A DNA stretch of 64,000 bases from an uncultured Lachnospiraceae bacterium (GCA_910583615.1 CAJTXP010000007.1:67440-131439), one strand, 5' to 3'. Positions 9,497-17,756 are shown, numbered from the stretch's first letter. Numbers and translations: made by a program. The notes: generated from the sequence alone by a model not told the origin.

Positions 9497-10207
9497 ATGT
9501 CAAACACACCAACTGCGCACAACCATGCGGCGAAAGGAGATTTTGCCAAAACCGTGCTTATGCCGGGAGATCCACTGCGGGCAAAGTATATTGCAGAAAC
9601 CTATCTGGAGAATCCGAGACAGGTGACATCTGTGCGGAATATGTTCGGCTATACCGGAAAATATCATGGAAAGGAGATCTCCGTCATGGGTGGCGGGATG
9701 GGAATGCCGTCCGTTGGAATCTATTCCTATGAGCTGTTCCATTTTTATGAGGTGGACCAGATTATCCGTATTGGTTCTGCGGGGGCGCTGCAGGATCATG
9801 TTAAAGTGATGGATGTAGTCATCGGCATGGGTGCATGCACGGATTCCAATTATGCATACCAGTACGGACTTCCGGGCACATTTGCGCCCATTGCAGACTA
9901 TGAGCTCATGAGCCGTGCCATCGCTGCGGCGAAAGAGCAGGGGACGAATGTGGTGGTCGGCAACGTACTGTCGTCCGATATTTTCTACAATCAGTGCAAA
10001 GATGCCAATGACCTGTGGAGAAGCATGGGCGTGCTGGCAGTGGAGATGGAAGCAGCGGCACTCTATATGAACGCAGCGAAGGCCGGAAAGAAGGCGCTTT
10101 GCATGCTGACGATTTCCGACCATATCTATACGGGAGAGGCGCTGAGCGCCGAGGAGCGTCAGGTCGGCTTTGGAAAGATGATGGAGATTGCACTGGAACT
10201 GGCGTGA
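9497..10207 (+). CDS. deoD: Purine nucleoside phosphorylase, DeoD type
   Basis: Phosphorolysis of inosine, guanosine, adenosine and deoxy forms to the base and (deoxy)ribose-1-phosphate. It has 236 residues, matching the hexameric high-molecular-mass class. Seen: MPGDPLRAK near the N-terminus (phosphate loop), GGGMGMPS, RIGSAGAL, the AVEMEAAALY segment with the ribose-binding Met-Glu pair, and the catalytic aspartate in TISDH. AAGGGAG precedes the ATG. It closes the nucleoside block and works with deoB and the importer. Confidence 0.96.
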   Translation: MSNTPTAHNHAAKGDFAKTVLMPGDPLRAKYIAETYLENPRQVTSVRNMFGYTGKYHGKEISVMGGGMGMPSVGIYSYELFHFYEVDQIIRIGSAGALQDHVKVMDVVIGMGACTDSNYAYQYGLPGTFAPIADYELMSRAIAAAKEQGTNVVVGNVLSSDIFYNQCKDANDLWRSMGVLAVEMEAAALYMNAAKAGKKALCMLTISDHIYTGEALSAEERQVGFGKMMEIALELA

Positions 10208-10223
10208 AAAGCAATCATTGGTG

Positions 10224-10294
10224 GTTACTGTTCACACCCACGCCGTCCGGACGCCCCCATCAGGCTGAACACCGGCTGATGTGTGAACAGTAAC
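10224..10294. repeat. Palindromic repeat family B, short copy B1 (71 bp)
   Basis: Starts GTTACTGTTCACAC and ends GTGTGAACAGTAAC, perfect 14-bp terminal inverted repeats. Inside are the self-palindrome CGTCCGGACG and a small ATCAG/CTGAT hairpin. Near-identical to 53756-53826, and an internally deleted relative of 63529-63725. It lies just after deoD and may act as its terminator although it lacks a T-run. Confidence 0.9.
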
Positions 10295-10423
10295 CGTTGG
10301 TGAATTTACAGGTCAGGTAATTGAAAATCTGCTTGTAATTTTCTTCCTGTTTGGATAGAATATATCTTAACAGAAGGAAATTGCAGGCAGTTTCTATTTT
10401 AATGAGAAAACGAGGTGAGTGAT

Positions 10424-11140
10424 ATGATCAGCAGTATCTCTGGATCAGGTTCTTATTTCTTCATGTATCGTTATGAGTATTCCAGCGGTTCTTCTGCGGG
10501 CGGGATGCAGGCGGCAGGGAATACAGGTGTGTCAGCGGCTCAGTCCGCGCCGAATCCGTATGCCGGTTCCAGGGCAGCGAATGATCCGGCGGGAACAGGC
10601 CGGTCAGTGCCATCAGTAAACGCGTCAGCCTGGAGGAACGGGAAGAGTGAAGTCCCGGATCTGTTCATCCGGAAAGGCGTTGATCCGGCAGAGTATGCGG
10701 TGCGGATGCGTATCCAGTATCTGGATCCGGAAGGAGTCAGGCTTCCAGGAGCGCCGGAGGAGGTTTCGGGATCAGAAGAGGCGTCGGAGACGCTGGAAGG
10801 CGAGAAATGCCAGACCTGTGAACAGCGTAAATATCAGGATGGATCCAACGATATGGGAGTGTCTTTCAAGACGCCGACCAGAATCGCTCCGGAGGCTGCG
10901 GGCGCCATGGTTCGCAGCCATGAGCAGGAGCATGTTACAAGAGAACGCGCAAAGGCAGAACGGGAAGATCGTCAGGTGATCAGCCAGAGCGTGACGCTTC
11001 ATACGGATATCTGTCCGGAATGCGGCAAGGTCTATATCTCCGGCGGTACCACAAAGACCACGACGGCGTCCAGACCGGAACCGGTAGAATATACGGGGCC
11101 GGACGAGGCGCAGAGACGTCCGTTCTCGGCAGTGGCGTAA
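10424..11140 (+). CDS. Putative HExxH metalloprotease-like protein
   Basis: A 238-residue protein from ATG 10424, preceded by GAGGTGA; a GTG at 10415 is also in frame. The first 100 residues are Gly/Ser/Ala-rich and low complexity. Seen: HEQEH at 166-170, an HExxH zinc-protease signature, and two Cys pairs (Cys129/132 and CPEC at 197-200). It resembles the SprA-related putative metalloproteases often noted in bacteria (by motif only). No signal peptide is evident. It stands alone between two palindromic repeats, so no pathway can be assigned. Confidence 0.6.
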   Translation: MISSISGSGSYFFMYRYEYSSGSSAGGMQAAGNTGVSAAQSAPNPYAGSRAANDPAGTGRSVPSVNASAWRNGKSEVPDLFIRKGVDPAEYAVRMRIQYLDPEGVRLPGAPEEVSGSEEASETLEGEKCQTCEQRKYQDGSNDMGVSFKTPTRIAPEAAGAMVRSHEQEHVTRERAKAEREDRQVISQSVTLHTDICPECGKVYISGGTTKTTTASRPEPVEYTGPDEAQRRPFSAVA

Positions 11141-11168
11141 ATACAGACAAAGAGTATCTGAAATATAC

Positions 11169-11236
11169 AAAGAACCGTATCTCCTGTCTTATTCGGACAT
11201 TGCAGGTCCGCCTGAGACAGGAGATACGGTTCTTTA
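11169..11236. terminator. Strong hairpin after the HExxH gene
   Basis: Perfect 20-bp stem: AAGAACCGTATCTCCTGTCT at 11170 pairs with its complement ending at 11234. The apical part contains ATTCGGAC and GTCCGCCTGAGA, also found in the hairpins at 49515, 55330 and 63380. Flanking A and T bases suggest it can terminate in both directions. Confidence 0.75.
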
Positions 11237-11239
11237 TAC

Positions 11240-11310
11240 GATACCGTCCCACACAGCGCTGCAGATCACAGAGGCCCGGAGCGCAGACCACCGTCCCGCG
11301 AACAGTAACT
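11240..11310. repeat. Palindromic repeat family A, right half only (copy A3)
   Basis: Matches the right half of the family A copies at 55246 and 63295: CACACAGCGCTGCAG, a CACAGAGGCC block, GCGCAGACC and the terminus ending in CAGTAAC. The left half is replaced by unrelated sequence upstream of the hairpin. It abuts the broken end of the nuclease fragment at 11324. Confidence 0.7.
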
Positions 11311-11323
11311 GGACCCGGAACAC

Positions 11324-11539
11324 GATGACGGGATTATTATAGAGTTTAAAGTATTTCAGCCGAAAAAGGAAAAGAAACTGGAAGAGACAGTAAGGGCTGC
11401 GCTGACGCAGATTGAAGAGATGAAGTATGACACCGTTTTGGCTGCAAAAGGACTTCCCAAAGAGCGGATACGCAGATACGGATTTGCATTTAAAGGAAAG
11501 GAAGCACTGATTTCCACTTCGTCAAGAAAAAACACTTGA
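11324..11539 (+). pseudogene. C-terminal fragment of an AAA-ATPase/PD-(D/E)XK nuclease protein
   Basis: An open frame of 71 codons reads DGIIIEFKVFQPKKEKKLEE and ends near RRYGFAFKGKEALI. This matches the C-terminal nuclease domain (PDDEXK_9 type) of the AAA-ATPase proteins common in Clostridia; the EFK is the ExK of the active site. The intact protein is usually over 500 residues, so the ATPase and most of the nuclease are gone. The break abuts palindromic repeat A3, and the last codons lie inside the left attachment repeat of the integrated element. Confidence 0.7.
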
Positions 11540-11541
11540 CA
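11510..11541. repeat. Left attachment repeat (attL), 32 bp
   Basis: Begins ATTTCCACTTCGTC and ends AACACTTGACA; identical over 32 bp to 39248-39279 and different outside that core. It overlaps the 3' end of the nuclease fragment. Its terminal TTGACA has no convincing -10 partner here, in contrast to the right copy. Confidence 0.88.
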
Positions 11542-11569
11542 AAGTGAAACGAACAACACTGAATTTTAA

Positions 11570-11616
11570 GGCATCTGCGTGCTCCGCGGGTGCCTTTTGT
11601 GACAATTTTGTGGCAA
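11570..11616. other. Left-end hairpin and tandem TTTTGTGRCAA motifs
   Basis: The hairpin GGCATCTGCG/CGCGGGTGCC (11570-11594) runs into TTTTGTGACAA (11595-11605) and TTTTGTGGCAA (11606-11616). A hairpin followed by three copies of the same motif occurs at the other end (39128-39162). Such short direct repeats near both ends are candidates for integrase arm-type binding sites (inference). Confidence 0.5.
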
Positions 11617-11664
11617 ATTAAAGCGGAGAGATTTAAAAGAATGCCAGAGAGGTTGATAATTTTC

Positions 11665-11758
11665 TTGACATAGCCGTACAGCAAAATTTATAATAACAGT
11701 AAAAAAATATGCCGTACGGCAAAAATATAAGACAGATAGTTAAATACAGCCGTACGGC
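11665..11758 (+). promoter_or_regulatory. hipB promoter with three phased operators
   Basis: TTGACA (11665-11670), an 18-bp spacer and TATAAT (11689-11694). Three palindromic decamers, GCCGTACAGC at 11673 and GCCGTACGGC at 11711 and 11749, are spaced exactly 38 bp apart; the first lies inside the promoter spacer. This is the pattern expected for autorepression by the HipB-like protein encoded downstream. Confidence 0.8.
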
Positions 11759-11775
11759 AAATTATGGAGAGATAG

Positions 11776-11985
11776 ATGAAGATTACAGATTCAAGAACGT
11801 TAGGGCAGGCAATCCGGTCCAGAAGAAAAGAATTGGGCTATACACAGGCCTGTTTGTCGGAGGTTACAGGACTCAGCATTACATTTATTTCCGATGTGGA
11901 GCGTGGAAAACCAACAGCCGAAATAGAAAAATCGATTCGCCTGATCAACATTCTGGGGCTGGATCTTCTGGTGGAAAGGAGATAA
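11776..11985 (+). CDS. HipB-like XRE-family antitoxin/repressor
   Basis: A 69-residue protein that is almost entirely one helix-turn-helix domain (LGQAIRSRRKELGYTQACLS onward), ending LDLLVERR as in short HipB proteins. It would bind the phased GCCGTACGGC operators upstream and, in an intact locus, neutralise the HipA kinase. The stop codon overlaps the ATG of the hipA remnant by one base, the usual hipBA coupling. With hipA broken, it may survive only as a DNA-binding repressor (inference). Confidence 0.8.
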   Translation: MKITDSRTLGQAIRSRRKELGYTQACLSEVTGLSITFISDVERGKPTAEIEKSIRLINILGLDLLVERR

Positions 11986-12426
11986 TGGCAGAATGAGAAG
12001 GCTGATGGTTCAGATAAAATTGTGGCAAATGAACAACTGTGCCTGCTGACGGCAAAAAATCTTGGTATAGACATTCCCGAGAGTTTTATCGTAAAGACAG
12101 ACAGTCTGGAGGGAGAAGAGGTACTGTTCGCAACAAAACGATATGACAGGAAGATTTTATGTGATTGCAGACGGTTGAATGGCTTAGCGGTTCCGTATAG
12201 ATTGCATCAGGAAGACTTTTCACAGGCGTTGGGAATTGCATCTGAAGAAAAGTATGAAAAGAATCAGGACGGATATTTGAAAAAGATGTTTGACATTATA
12301 AGAAATTATTCATCTTCGCCATTAGAGGACCAGTTAAAGCTGTGGGATATCTATGTGTTTAATTATCTGGTTGGAAATACGGATAACCATATTAAAAATC
12401 TTTCCTTGTTGTACGGAGAAAATTAA
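11985..12426 (+). pseudogene. HipA kinase remnant
   Basis: The original start seems preserved (ATG GCA GAA at 11985) but hits TGA at once. A shifted frame from about 11986 then carries recognisable HipA-like sequence: IVANEQLCLLTAKNLGIDIP, a RLHQEDFSQALG segment and GNTDNHIKNLSLLY, the kinase catalytic/metal region. About 140 residues of a protein normally over 400 remain; the N-terminal domain and the C-terminal lobe are missing. It ends at TAA 12424 and passes directly into a fragment of another gene. Confidence 0.75.
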
Positions 12427-12431
12427 TACAA

Positions 12432-12722
12432 AAATTTGACAAGGAGCTTGCGGATTCCGTATTGGAGGTAAGCGTCAGGGCCAATAAGCAGGTAATAGAA
12501 GAATTGAGAGGAGATGACAGTATGTGTCAGGCATTGTTGGAAATCATGGAGCCGGAGATTGAAAAAATCAAGAGAGATGAGGCGCAGAAAGGGCATATTT
12601 ATGGTGCGATTTCGATGTGTCGGGATTTGGGGCTGTCGGATGATGTGATTTTAAAAAGTCTGCAGGAAAAATATCATTTGTCATGGAAAGAAGCTGAAAA
12701 ATATTTACAGGCAGATTCCTGA
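12432..12722 (+). pseudogene. C-terminal fragment of a PD-(D/E)XK-type protein
   Basis: The frame from KFDKELADSVLEVSVRANKQ through SMCQALLEIMEPEIEKIK is about 80 percent identical to the C-terminal half of the intact protein at 38199-39080. The nuclease half is absent. The last 40 residues diverge (ISMCRDLGLSDDVILKSLQE). An internal ATG at 12522 could start a 66-residue product, but the fragment is most simply read as the relic of a paralogue that was joined to the hipA remnant. Confidence 0.65.
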
Positions 12723-12780
12723 TTTCCTCAAGAAACATATCTTTATGACACGGAGTATTGAAGAAAAAGAGCTGAAGAGA

Positions 12781-12816
12781 AAGCTGAAACTGCAGAGACG
12801 TAGTTTCAGCTTTTTT
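12781..12816 (+). terminator. Intrinsic terminator
   Basis: AAGCTGAAACT and AGTTTCAGCTT form an 11-bp stem with a 10-base loop followed by six T. It ends the hipBA-remnant transcript and lies between it and the minus-strand gene at 12850. Confidence 0.8.
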
Positions 12817-12849
12817 CTCTGGAAAAGTTATATGGAAACTCTTTGGGGC

Positions 12850-13032
12850 CTAATTGCTGGACTGATCCATAACATATTCTTCCAGATTTCTTTTTGGTAT
12901 TTTCCAGACTTTCCCAATACGGAATCCTTTGAGATCTCCATTTTCCAATAATTTATATATGCGATTTTTACCAATGTATAAAGCTTCTGATACATCATAG
13001 ACGCTCATAATGTCCTGATACTGATTAAACAT
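12850..13032 (-). CDS. Excisionase-family (HTH_17) DNA-binding protein
   Basis: A 60-residue protein with a MerR/excisionase-like fold: DVSEALYIGKNRIYKLLENG, then FRIGKVWKIPKRNLEEYV. The ATG is preceded by AGGAGG on the minus strand. It is transcribed away from the primase-helicase gene, so it could control replication or serve as a recombination directionality factor (inference). The element has a second excisionase-like gene at 36607 next to the integrase. Confidence 0.75.
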   Translation of the reverse strand: MFNQYQDIMSVYDVSEALYIGKNRIYKLLENGDLKGFRIGKVWKIPKRNLEEYVMDQSSN

Positions 13033-13134
13033 ACTTTTGTCCTCCTGCTTTTTTAAATTATTATTTTGTTATCACTCACATCACTTTGTAATAAAACAAT
13101 GCTGTTGAAGCCGACAGAAGCAAAAAGGAGAGTG

Positions 13135-15729
13135 ATGGAGCGCATGAAAGCATATGTAAGTCTGGATGATCAATCATATAATAAGAAACCTTTAAAAAAA
13201 GAGATACCAAAAATAAAATACAGAGCGGTTTCAGGATGGAAGGAGATGGATATAAAGGAACTGGCAGATCTGGTTGGAAATAAAGGATGTACGATGGTGC
13301 CGGCACATCTGGCAGGAGGTATTGCATCCGGAAATTTTAAAGGGATACAGTTATTCGCACTGGATTTTGATCATGGATGTAAATTTGATGAGATAAAAAA
13401 TAAATGTGAATATTTTGGAATTTCCATATCTTTTGCATATCATACATTCAGCTCTTCTGTGGAAGAAGAAAGATTTCGGGTCGTATTTGCTTATGAGTGT
13501 TTGATTGAGGATGCTTTTGTGGCAGGAGTGATCTTATATATGTTGACGAAGATCTTTCCGGAATGCGATGGTCAGTGTAAAAATCCTGATCGTATGTTTT
13601 TTGGGGGAAAGGAACTGATTTATGTAAATTCAGAAGCACGTATAGCTTTGGTGCAGCTTCATCTTCCGTTTCTTTATGCCATGGATACAGGTGGACATTA
13701 TAAAAGAAATATACAGAGCTTTTCCCAAAAAACAGGTGTTTTGTTGTTTAATGATCTTCCAATGATGGGAAAGATGTCGGTTCTGAATCAGGTTTTTGGC
13801 GAAAAAGCTGATCCTGCTATTATACATATAACAGGAGATGCAGCAAATTCGCCATTTTTTATTGCAAAAAGAGACGGTATGCACTCAAACATTATGTGCA
13901 AAGAGAAAATTAGAAGAATTAAAATAAATGATGGGAAAGGAAGCTGTCGTCTGCTGGATGAATTTCGAAGAGGTGTGACGTTGCCTCATGAAGCCAGATT
14001 TGCCATTCTTACAAATCTTCTGCACGTATCTGGTGGACAGAAGCTTTTTATGGATGTTACAGAAACTTTTTATGGAGAGAAGGAATATGATAAATGGCTG
14101 AGAGATGTCAAATATATGAAAGGATATCATTCCTGTCGGTGTTCCGGTAGTTTTTGCCTTTATTATGATTCCTGTGAAAATGCGGGAACTATCGTAGATA
14201 CGCTGGCTTTGGACAGAAAGGTTTACAGAACAGAAGAACGATATTACTCCTGTGAAGAAGCACTGGAATGTCTGGTGGATAATCTTCAAAAAGCTTTTGT
14301 ATGTCATTCGGCAGGGGTCCATCTCATAAAAGCACAGACAGCACTTGGAAAAACAACTGCATATATCAATTTGATTCGGAACAATCCGGGAAAAAAGTTT
14401 CTGATTGCTCTGCCGACAAATATTTTAAAAGAACAGGTTGCTGAAGATCTGATTTCTTATAATCTGCTAAAAGAAGATGTGTTTGTAACGGCCAGTGTGA
14501 AGGGAAACTGTTTTATACCGGATGATATACGGAGATTGATAGAGGATATGCATAAATGTGGAATCCATGATCAGACAAAGAAGATTCTCAAGGTCCGTTA
14601 TGACGAGATAAAGAACAGTGGGCTGTGTGCGCTGATAGAAGAATATGAAAAATTACTGGCGGGTATAAGCGCGGTGAAGGATGAAAGGGTCGTTGTTACC
14701 ACCCATGCTTTTTTTCTGCAGATGCCGGAGGAATTTTTGAAACAGTATACAATCATTATTGATGAAGATATCCTGCAGCTGCAGTTGTTTAACCGGATCT
14801 GCAGCGTCAGTATCGAATGCCTGGAAGAACTGGTCGAAAAAAGGATCCCCGTATTCTGTGATGTGGCAAAGGAGATGCTTCAGGCAGAATTAAATCAATA
14901 CCGAAAAATAAATGTTCTGCGCAGATATCCGATGAGGAAGGAAGAACTGGAAAAACTGGAATACTTTGATAAAGATGATAATATAAATGACCTGTTGGAT
15001 GCAAAAACATTTGTCAGGCTGAAGAACAGATATACGGGAAATGAGGAAATAAAATACTTCTGTCCACAGAAGCTGCCACCGTTAAAATATATTGTGCTTT
15101 CAGCAACGCTCAATGAAAAAATATATCGGGCATATTTTGAGGGTGATATGAAGGTTTATATGTATCCCGAGAAAAAAGCGGCTTATAAGGGAAAACTGAT
15201 ACAGTATACTTATCATTCTTTAGGAAGGAGCGATCTGTCTGATAAAGGGCAGGTTTTTTTATTTGCAGAAGAGCTGGCAGGGAATCCGGGACTGGAAATT
15301 ATTACCTTTAAGGAAAACGAAAAACTGCCTGATCTTTCAGAGGTGAATTCTAAAAGACTTCATTTTGGAAATACTACGGGGATCAATTCGCTGTCAGGCT
15401 GCGATCTGGGGATTGTGGGAACGCCCTATAAGGTAGAGGAGGCATATAAACTGATTGCCTGTTATCTTGGGGCAGATGTTAATAAAAGGCAGGACAGCAG
15501 ACCCGGATGGAGAAGAGTTGTATATAAAAATACCAGCTTTCTGCTGACTACGTATCATGATCCTGTACTACGGGAAATACAGCTTTATTCTCTTGAAAGT
15601 GAACTGGAGCAGTGTATTGGAAGAGCAAGGCTGCTCCGAAAGAACTGTACAGTTTATGTTTTTTCGGCATTTCCGTGTGAGCAGGCAGAAATTATAACCG
15701 GAAACTATCTTCAGGAAAAATCGGTTTAG
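13135..15729 (+). CDS. Primase-helicase fusion, predicted element replication protein
   Basis: 864 residues from ATG 13135, chosen because AAAAGGAG lies just upstream; the frame is open further upstream. N-terminal third: archaeo-eukaryotic-type primase features, LDFDHG with Asp77 and Asp79, an ERFRVVF segment, and CKNPDRMFFGGK. C-terminal half: superfamily 2 helicase features, Walker A TALGKT (Lys406), Walker B IIDED (Asp543) and motif VI QCIGRARLLR (Gln826-Arg835). The combination is typical of replication proteins of plasmids, phages and integrative elements. It probably primes and unwinds the excised circle; an origin was not identified. Confidence 0.75.
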   Translation: MERMKAYVSLDDQSYNKKPLKKEIPKIKYRAVSGWKEMDIKELADLVGNKGCTMVPAHLAGGIASGNFKGIQLFALDFDHGCKFDEIKNKCEYFGISISFAYHTFSSSVEEERFRVVFAYECLIEDAFVAGVILYMLTKIFPECDGQCKNPDRMFFGGKELIYVNSEARIALVQLHLPFLYAMDTGGHYKRNIQSFSQKTGVLLFNDLPMMGKMSVLNQVFGEKADPAIIHITGDAANSPFFIAKRDGMHSNIMCKEKIRRIKINDGKGSCRLLDEFRRGVTLPHEARFAILTNLLHVSGGQKLFMDVTETFYGEKEYDKWLRDVKYMKGYHSCRCSGSFCLYYDSCENAGTIVDTLALDRKVYRTEERYYSCEEALECLVDNLQKAFVCHSAGVHLIKAQTALGKTTAYINLIRNNPGKKFLIALPTNILKEQVAEDLISYNLLKEDVFVTASVKGNCFIPDDIRRLIEDMHKCGIHDQTKKILKVRYDEIKNSGLCALIEEYEKLLAGISAVKDERVVVTTHAFFLQMPEEFLKQYTIIIDEDILQLQLFNRICSVSIECLEELVEKRIPVFCDVAKEMLQAELNQYRKINVLRRYPMRKEELEKLEYFDKDDNINDLLDAKTFVRLKNRYTGNEEIKYFCPQKLPPLKYIVLSATLNEKIYRAYFEGDMKVYMYPEKKAAYKGKLIQYTYHSLGRSDLSDKGQVFLFAEELAGNPGLEIITFKENEKLPDLSEVNSKRLHFGNTTGINSLSGCDLGIVGTPYKVEEAYKLIACYLGADVNKRQDSRPGWRRVVYKNTSFLLTTYHDPVLREIQLYSLESELEQCIGRARLLRKNCTVYVFSAFPCEQAEIITGNYLQEKSV

Positions 15730-15758
15730 CGTATGCCTGGAATACGGATGGTGTAGAT

Positions 15759-15992
15759 TTAGGTTTTAAAAGTCAGCAGATCTTTTACAGGTATCTGCAG
15801 TACATCCGCAATATCCATTAAAGTTTCCAGAGAGATGGAAGTGGGCATATTGGGCGCTTCTATATTGCTCATATGGGTACGGCTGATGCCGGATGCTTCT
15901 GCGAGCTGCATCTGGCTTAAGCCGTTCAGCTTACGGTAATATGCGATGTTCAGACCGATCATCTTGTATTCACGCTCGTGTTTGGTATTCAT
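15759..15992 (-). CDS. XRE-family transcriptional regulator
   Basis: A 77-residue protein, nearly all helix-turn-helix: NIAYYRKLNGLSQMQLAEAS, then ISRTHMSNIE. It is convergent with the primase-helicase gene and divergent from the small zinc-ribbon gene at 16230. The ATG follows AGGAGG on the minus strand. It is a likely element-internal repressor whose target is probably the AT-rich spacer 15993-16229. Confidence 0.85.
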   Translation of the reverse strand: MNTKHEREYKMIGLNIAYYRKLNGLSQMQLAEASGISRTHMSNIEAPNMPTSISLETLMDIADVLQIPVKDLLTFKT

Positions 15993-16229
15993 CGGAATCC
16001 TCCTTTTTCATAGTCTATCCATTTCAATAGAAATAATAAACAATATAAAAATGTGTATTTGCAAAGTAAAATATTGCATAAACAATGAAGAGATTGTATA
16101 ATGTGGATAGAGATAACAGGATATTTGAAGAAAATGAAAAAAATTGTAGAAATTTAGAAATGGGGACATACGTGTGACCGGGTGAAAATGTATAATCAAA
16201 TAAATGGGATTGGAAAGGAGATGAGAAAT

Positions 16230-16400
16230 ATGTTACTGATGCCGTGGGTTTTGACAAAATATTCTAAAACAGAAGAGTGTCAATATTGTAAGAAGGGAGG
16301 AGTAATCAGATACGGAGCTTTTAACGATAAACGGGCAGCCGGAGAATGGGTGTGCGCTGTCTGTGGAAAAACGAACAGGGCAAAGCCGGTTTCTCGTTAG
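16230..16400 (+). CDS. Small zinc-ribbon protein
   Basis: A 56-residue protein from ATG 16230, chosen over GTG 16182 because AAAGGAG sits at 16215. It has two CxxC pairs (CQYCKKGG and CAVCGK) spaced as in a zinc ribbon. Function unknown; small zinc ribbons of this kind can be transcription or translation accessory factors. It lies 46 bp before the lipoprotein gene. Confidence 0.6.
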   Translation: MLLMPWVLTKYSKTEECQYCKKGGVIRYGAFNDKRAAGEWVCAVCGKTNRAKPVSR

Positions 16401-16446
16401 TTGTTATGAGATGCTGGTGAAAGTCTAGGATTAGAAAGGGGCAGGC

Positions 16447-17502
16447 ATGAAAAGAAATATGTTAAAGAAACTGCGGGTATTTGTACTGGTAATTGCGGGA
16501 GCGGTCTGTATCTGTGCATGCGGCAGTCAGGAATCGTCGGTTACGCCGGACACAGGCGGGGACATTTCTGATGTTTCAGAGAAAAATTCGTCTGAAACGA
16601 CGGAAGAAATGCCGGATGTGAAAACATCAGATACGGAATCCGCAGAAGAAGATACGGATTCCCCAAAGTATTTTTACGTAGGAGATACGATTCAATTTCC
16701 AAGCGGTCATGTGATTACCATTCTCAGCACAGGCAGACATGAAAATGTATCAAATACTTATATATATGTGGAGCTTGACGTTGAGAATCAGGGGGATACG
16801 GATATTACGCTCAGCAATTATGAAGGGGTCTTTTATGGAGACGATTATCTGCTGGAACCGGGATATCCGACAGATTCTGAGGCAGAACCATTATCAGGAG
16901 CAGTAATTGCGCCGGGACGCAAAAGCCGTGGAAAAATGTATGCACAGTGTCCAAATTACGACAGTCTGAAGAGAATCGAGATGGAACTTGGCGACTGCGT
17001 GATTGTGGTAAAGGATGATTCTGAAAATGGTCAGGCGGAAAGTCCAAATGAAGTTGCCGTACAGCCAGGTGAAAAGAATATAGACTATTCTATGGCTTAT
17101 GATTATGCGTTTGGCGAGATCAATGACAATATTGAATATGGTTCATATTGTCTGTGGGATCTGGATGGTAATGGGGTGTATGAATTGATTTTGGGTCATG
17201 GAGAAAGTTCTGCAGATTATGTGAATGAGGTCTGGACGGTCAGTGAAGAGAACGGCCTTACAGGAGCAGGAGACATCTACGGCGAACAGTCCTTTTATAT
17301 GGCTCCGGACGGAAACGGTCTTTATGCAGTCTATGGAAGCATGGGTTATGAAGTGATTACAAGGCTCACCATGGCGGATGGAAAGCTTGTGGAAGAACTG
17401 ATAAGTGAAAGAGAGCTGGGATCGGATGAAGATTATTACAGCAGTGAGATGGTAATTTCCATGAGGGATATCAGCGATCGGAGCCTTTTGGAGCAATATT
17501 GA
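16447..17502 (+). CDS. Lipoprotein with DUF4352-like and EF-hand-like regions
   Basis: A 351-residue secreted lipoprotein: signal peptide with lipobox CAC (lipidated Cys25), a Ser/Thr/Glu/Asp-rich linker to about residue 75, a beta-rich domain of the DUF4352/telokin-like type (VGDTIQFPSGHVITI, YIYVELDVENQGD) to about 190, and a C-terminal domain with a calcium-loop-like DLDGNGVYELIL. It probably sits on the outer membrane face. A surface protein on a mobile element may act in exclusion or adhesion (inference); no specific function is recognised. Confidence 0.65.
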   Translation: MKRNMLKKLRVFVLVIAGAVCICACGSQESSVTPDTGGDISDVSEKNSSETTEEMPDVKTSDTESAEEDTDSPKYFYVGDTIQFPSGHVITILSTGRHENVSNTYIYVELDVENQGDTDITLSNYEGVFYGDDYLLEPGYPTDSEAEPLSGAVIAPGRKSRGKMYAQCPNYDSLKRIEMELGDCVIVVKDDSENGQAESPNEVAVQPGEKNIDYSMAYDYAFGEINDNIEYGSYCLWDLDGNGVYELILGHGESSADYVNEVWTVSEENGLTGAGDIYGEQSFYMAPDGNGLYAVYGSMGYEVITRLTMADGKLVEELISERELGSDEDYYSSEMVISMRDISDRSLLEQY

Positions 17503-17537
17503 ATAACAGGTAGTCTTGAAATACGGAAAAGGAGAAA

Positions 17538-17717
17538 ATGATGGAGTTGAATTACTTTAAAGATTTGCTGTTCGATGTGATCAGTGACAGTAATGAAATG
17601 AATGTTTCTGATATTAAAACGGATGACAGACAGAATACATTCACAATCCTGATGGCTGATAGAAGCAGGTTTGTGGTGGAGTGCAGAAAAGCAGATGAAA
17701 GAGTCATGGTTGTATAG
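17538..17717 (+). CDS. Small hypothetical protein (59 residues)
   Basis: ATG 17538 is preceded by AAAAGGAG with good spacing and encodes an acidic protein with no Cys, signal peptide or membrane segment (FKDLLFDVISDSNEMNVSDI at the front). Not recognised. Codon use resembles the upstream lipoprotein gene 36 bp away, so it is probably co-transcribed. Confidence 0.5.
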   Translation: MMELNYFKDLLFDVISDSNEMNVSDIKTDDRQNTFTILMADRSRFVVECRKADERVMVV

Positions 17718-17756
17718 AAACCAGACTTTAGATTATGAAATTTTAGAGATAAAAGT

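Noticed and set aside
10224..10294. Family B repeat as a CRISPR repeat
   Set aside because: The copies are tens of kilobases apart and palindromic, and there are no spacer arrays or cas genes.
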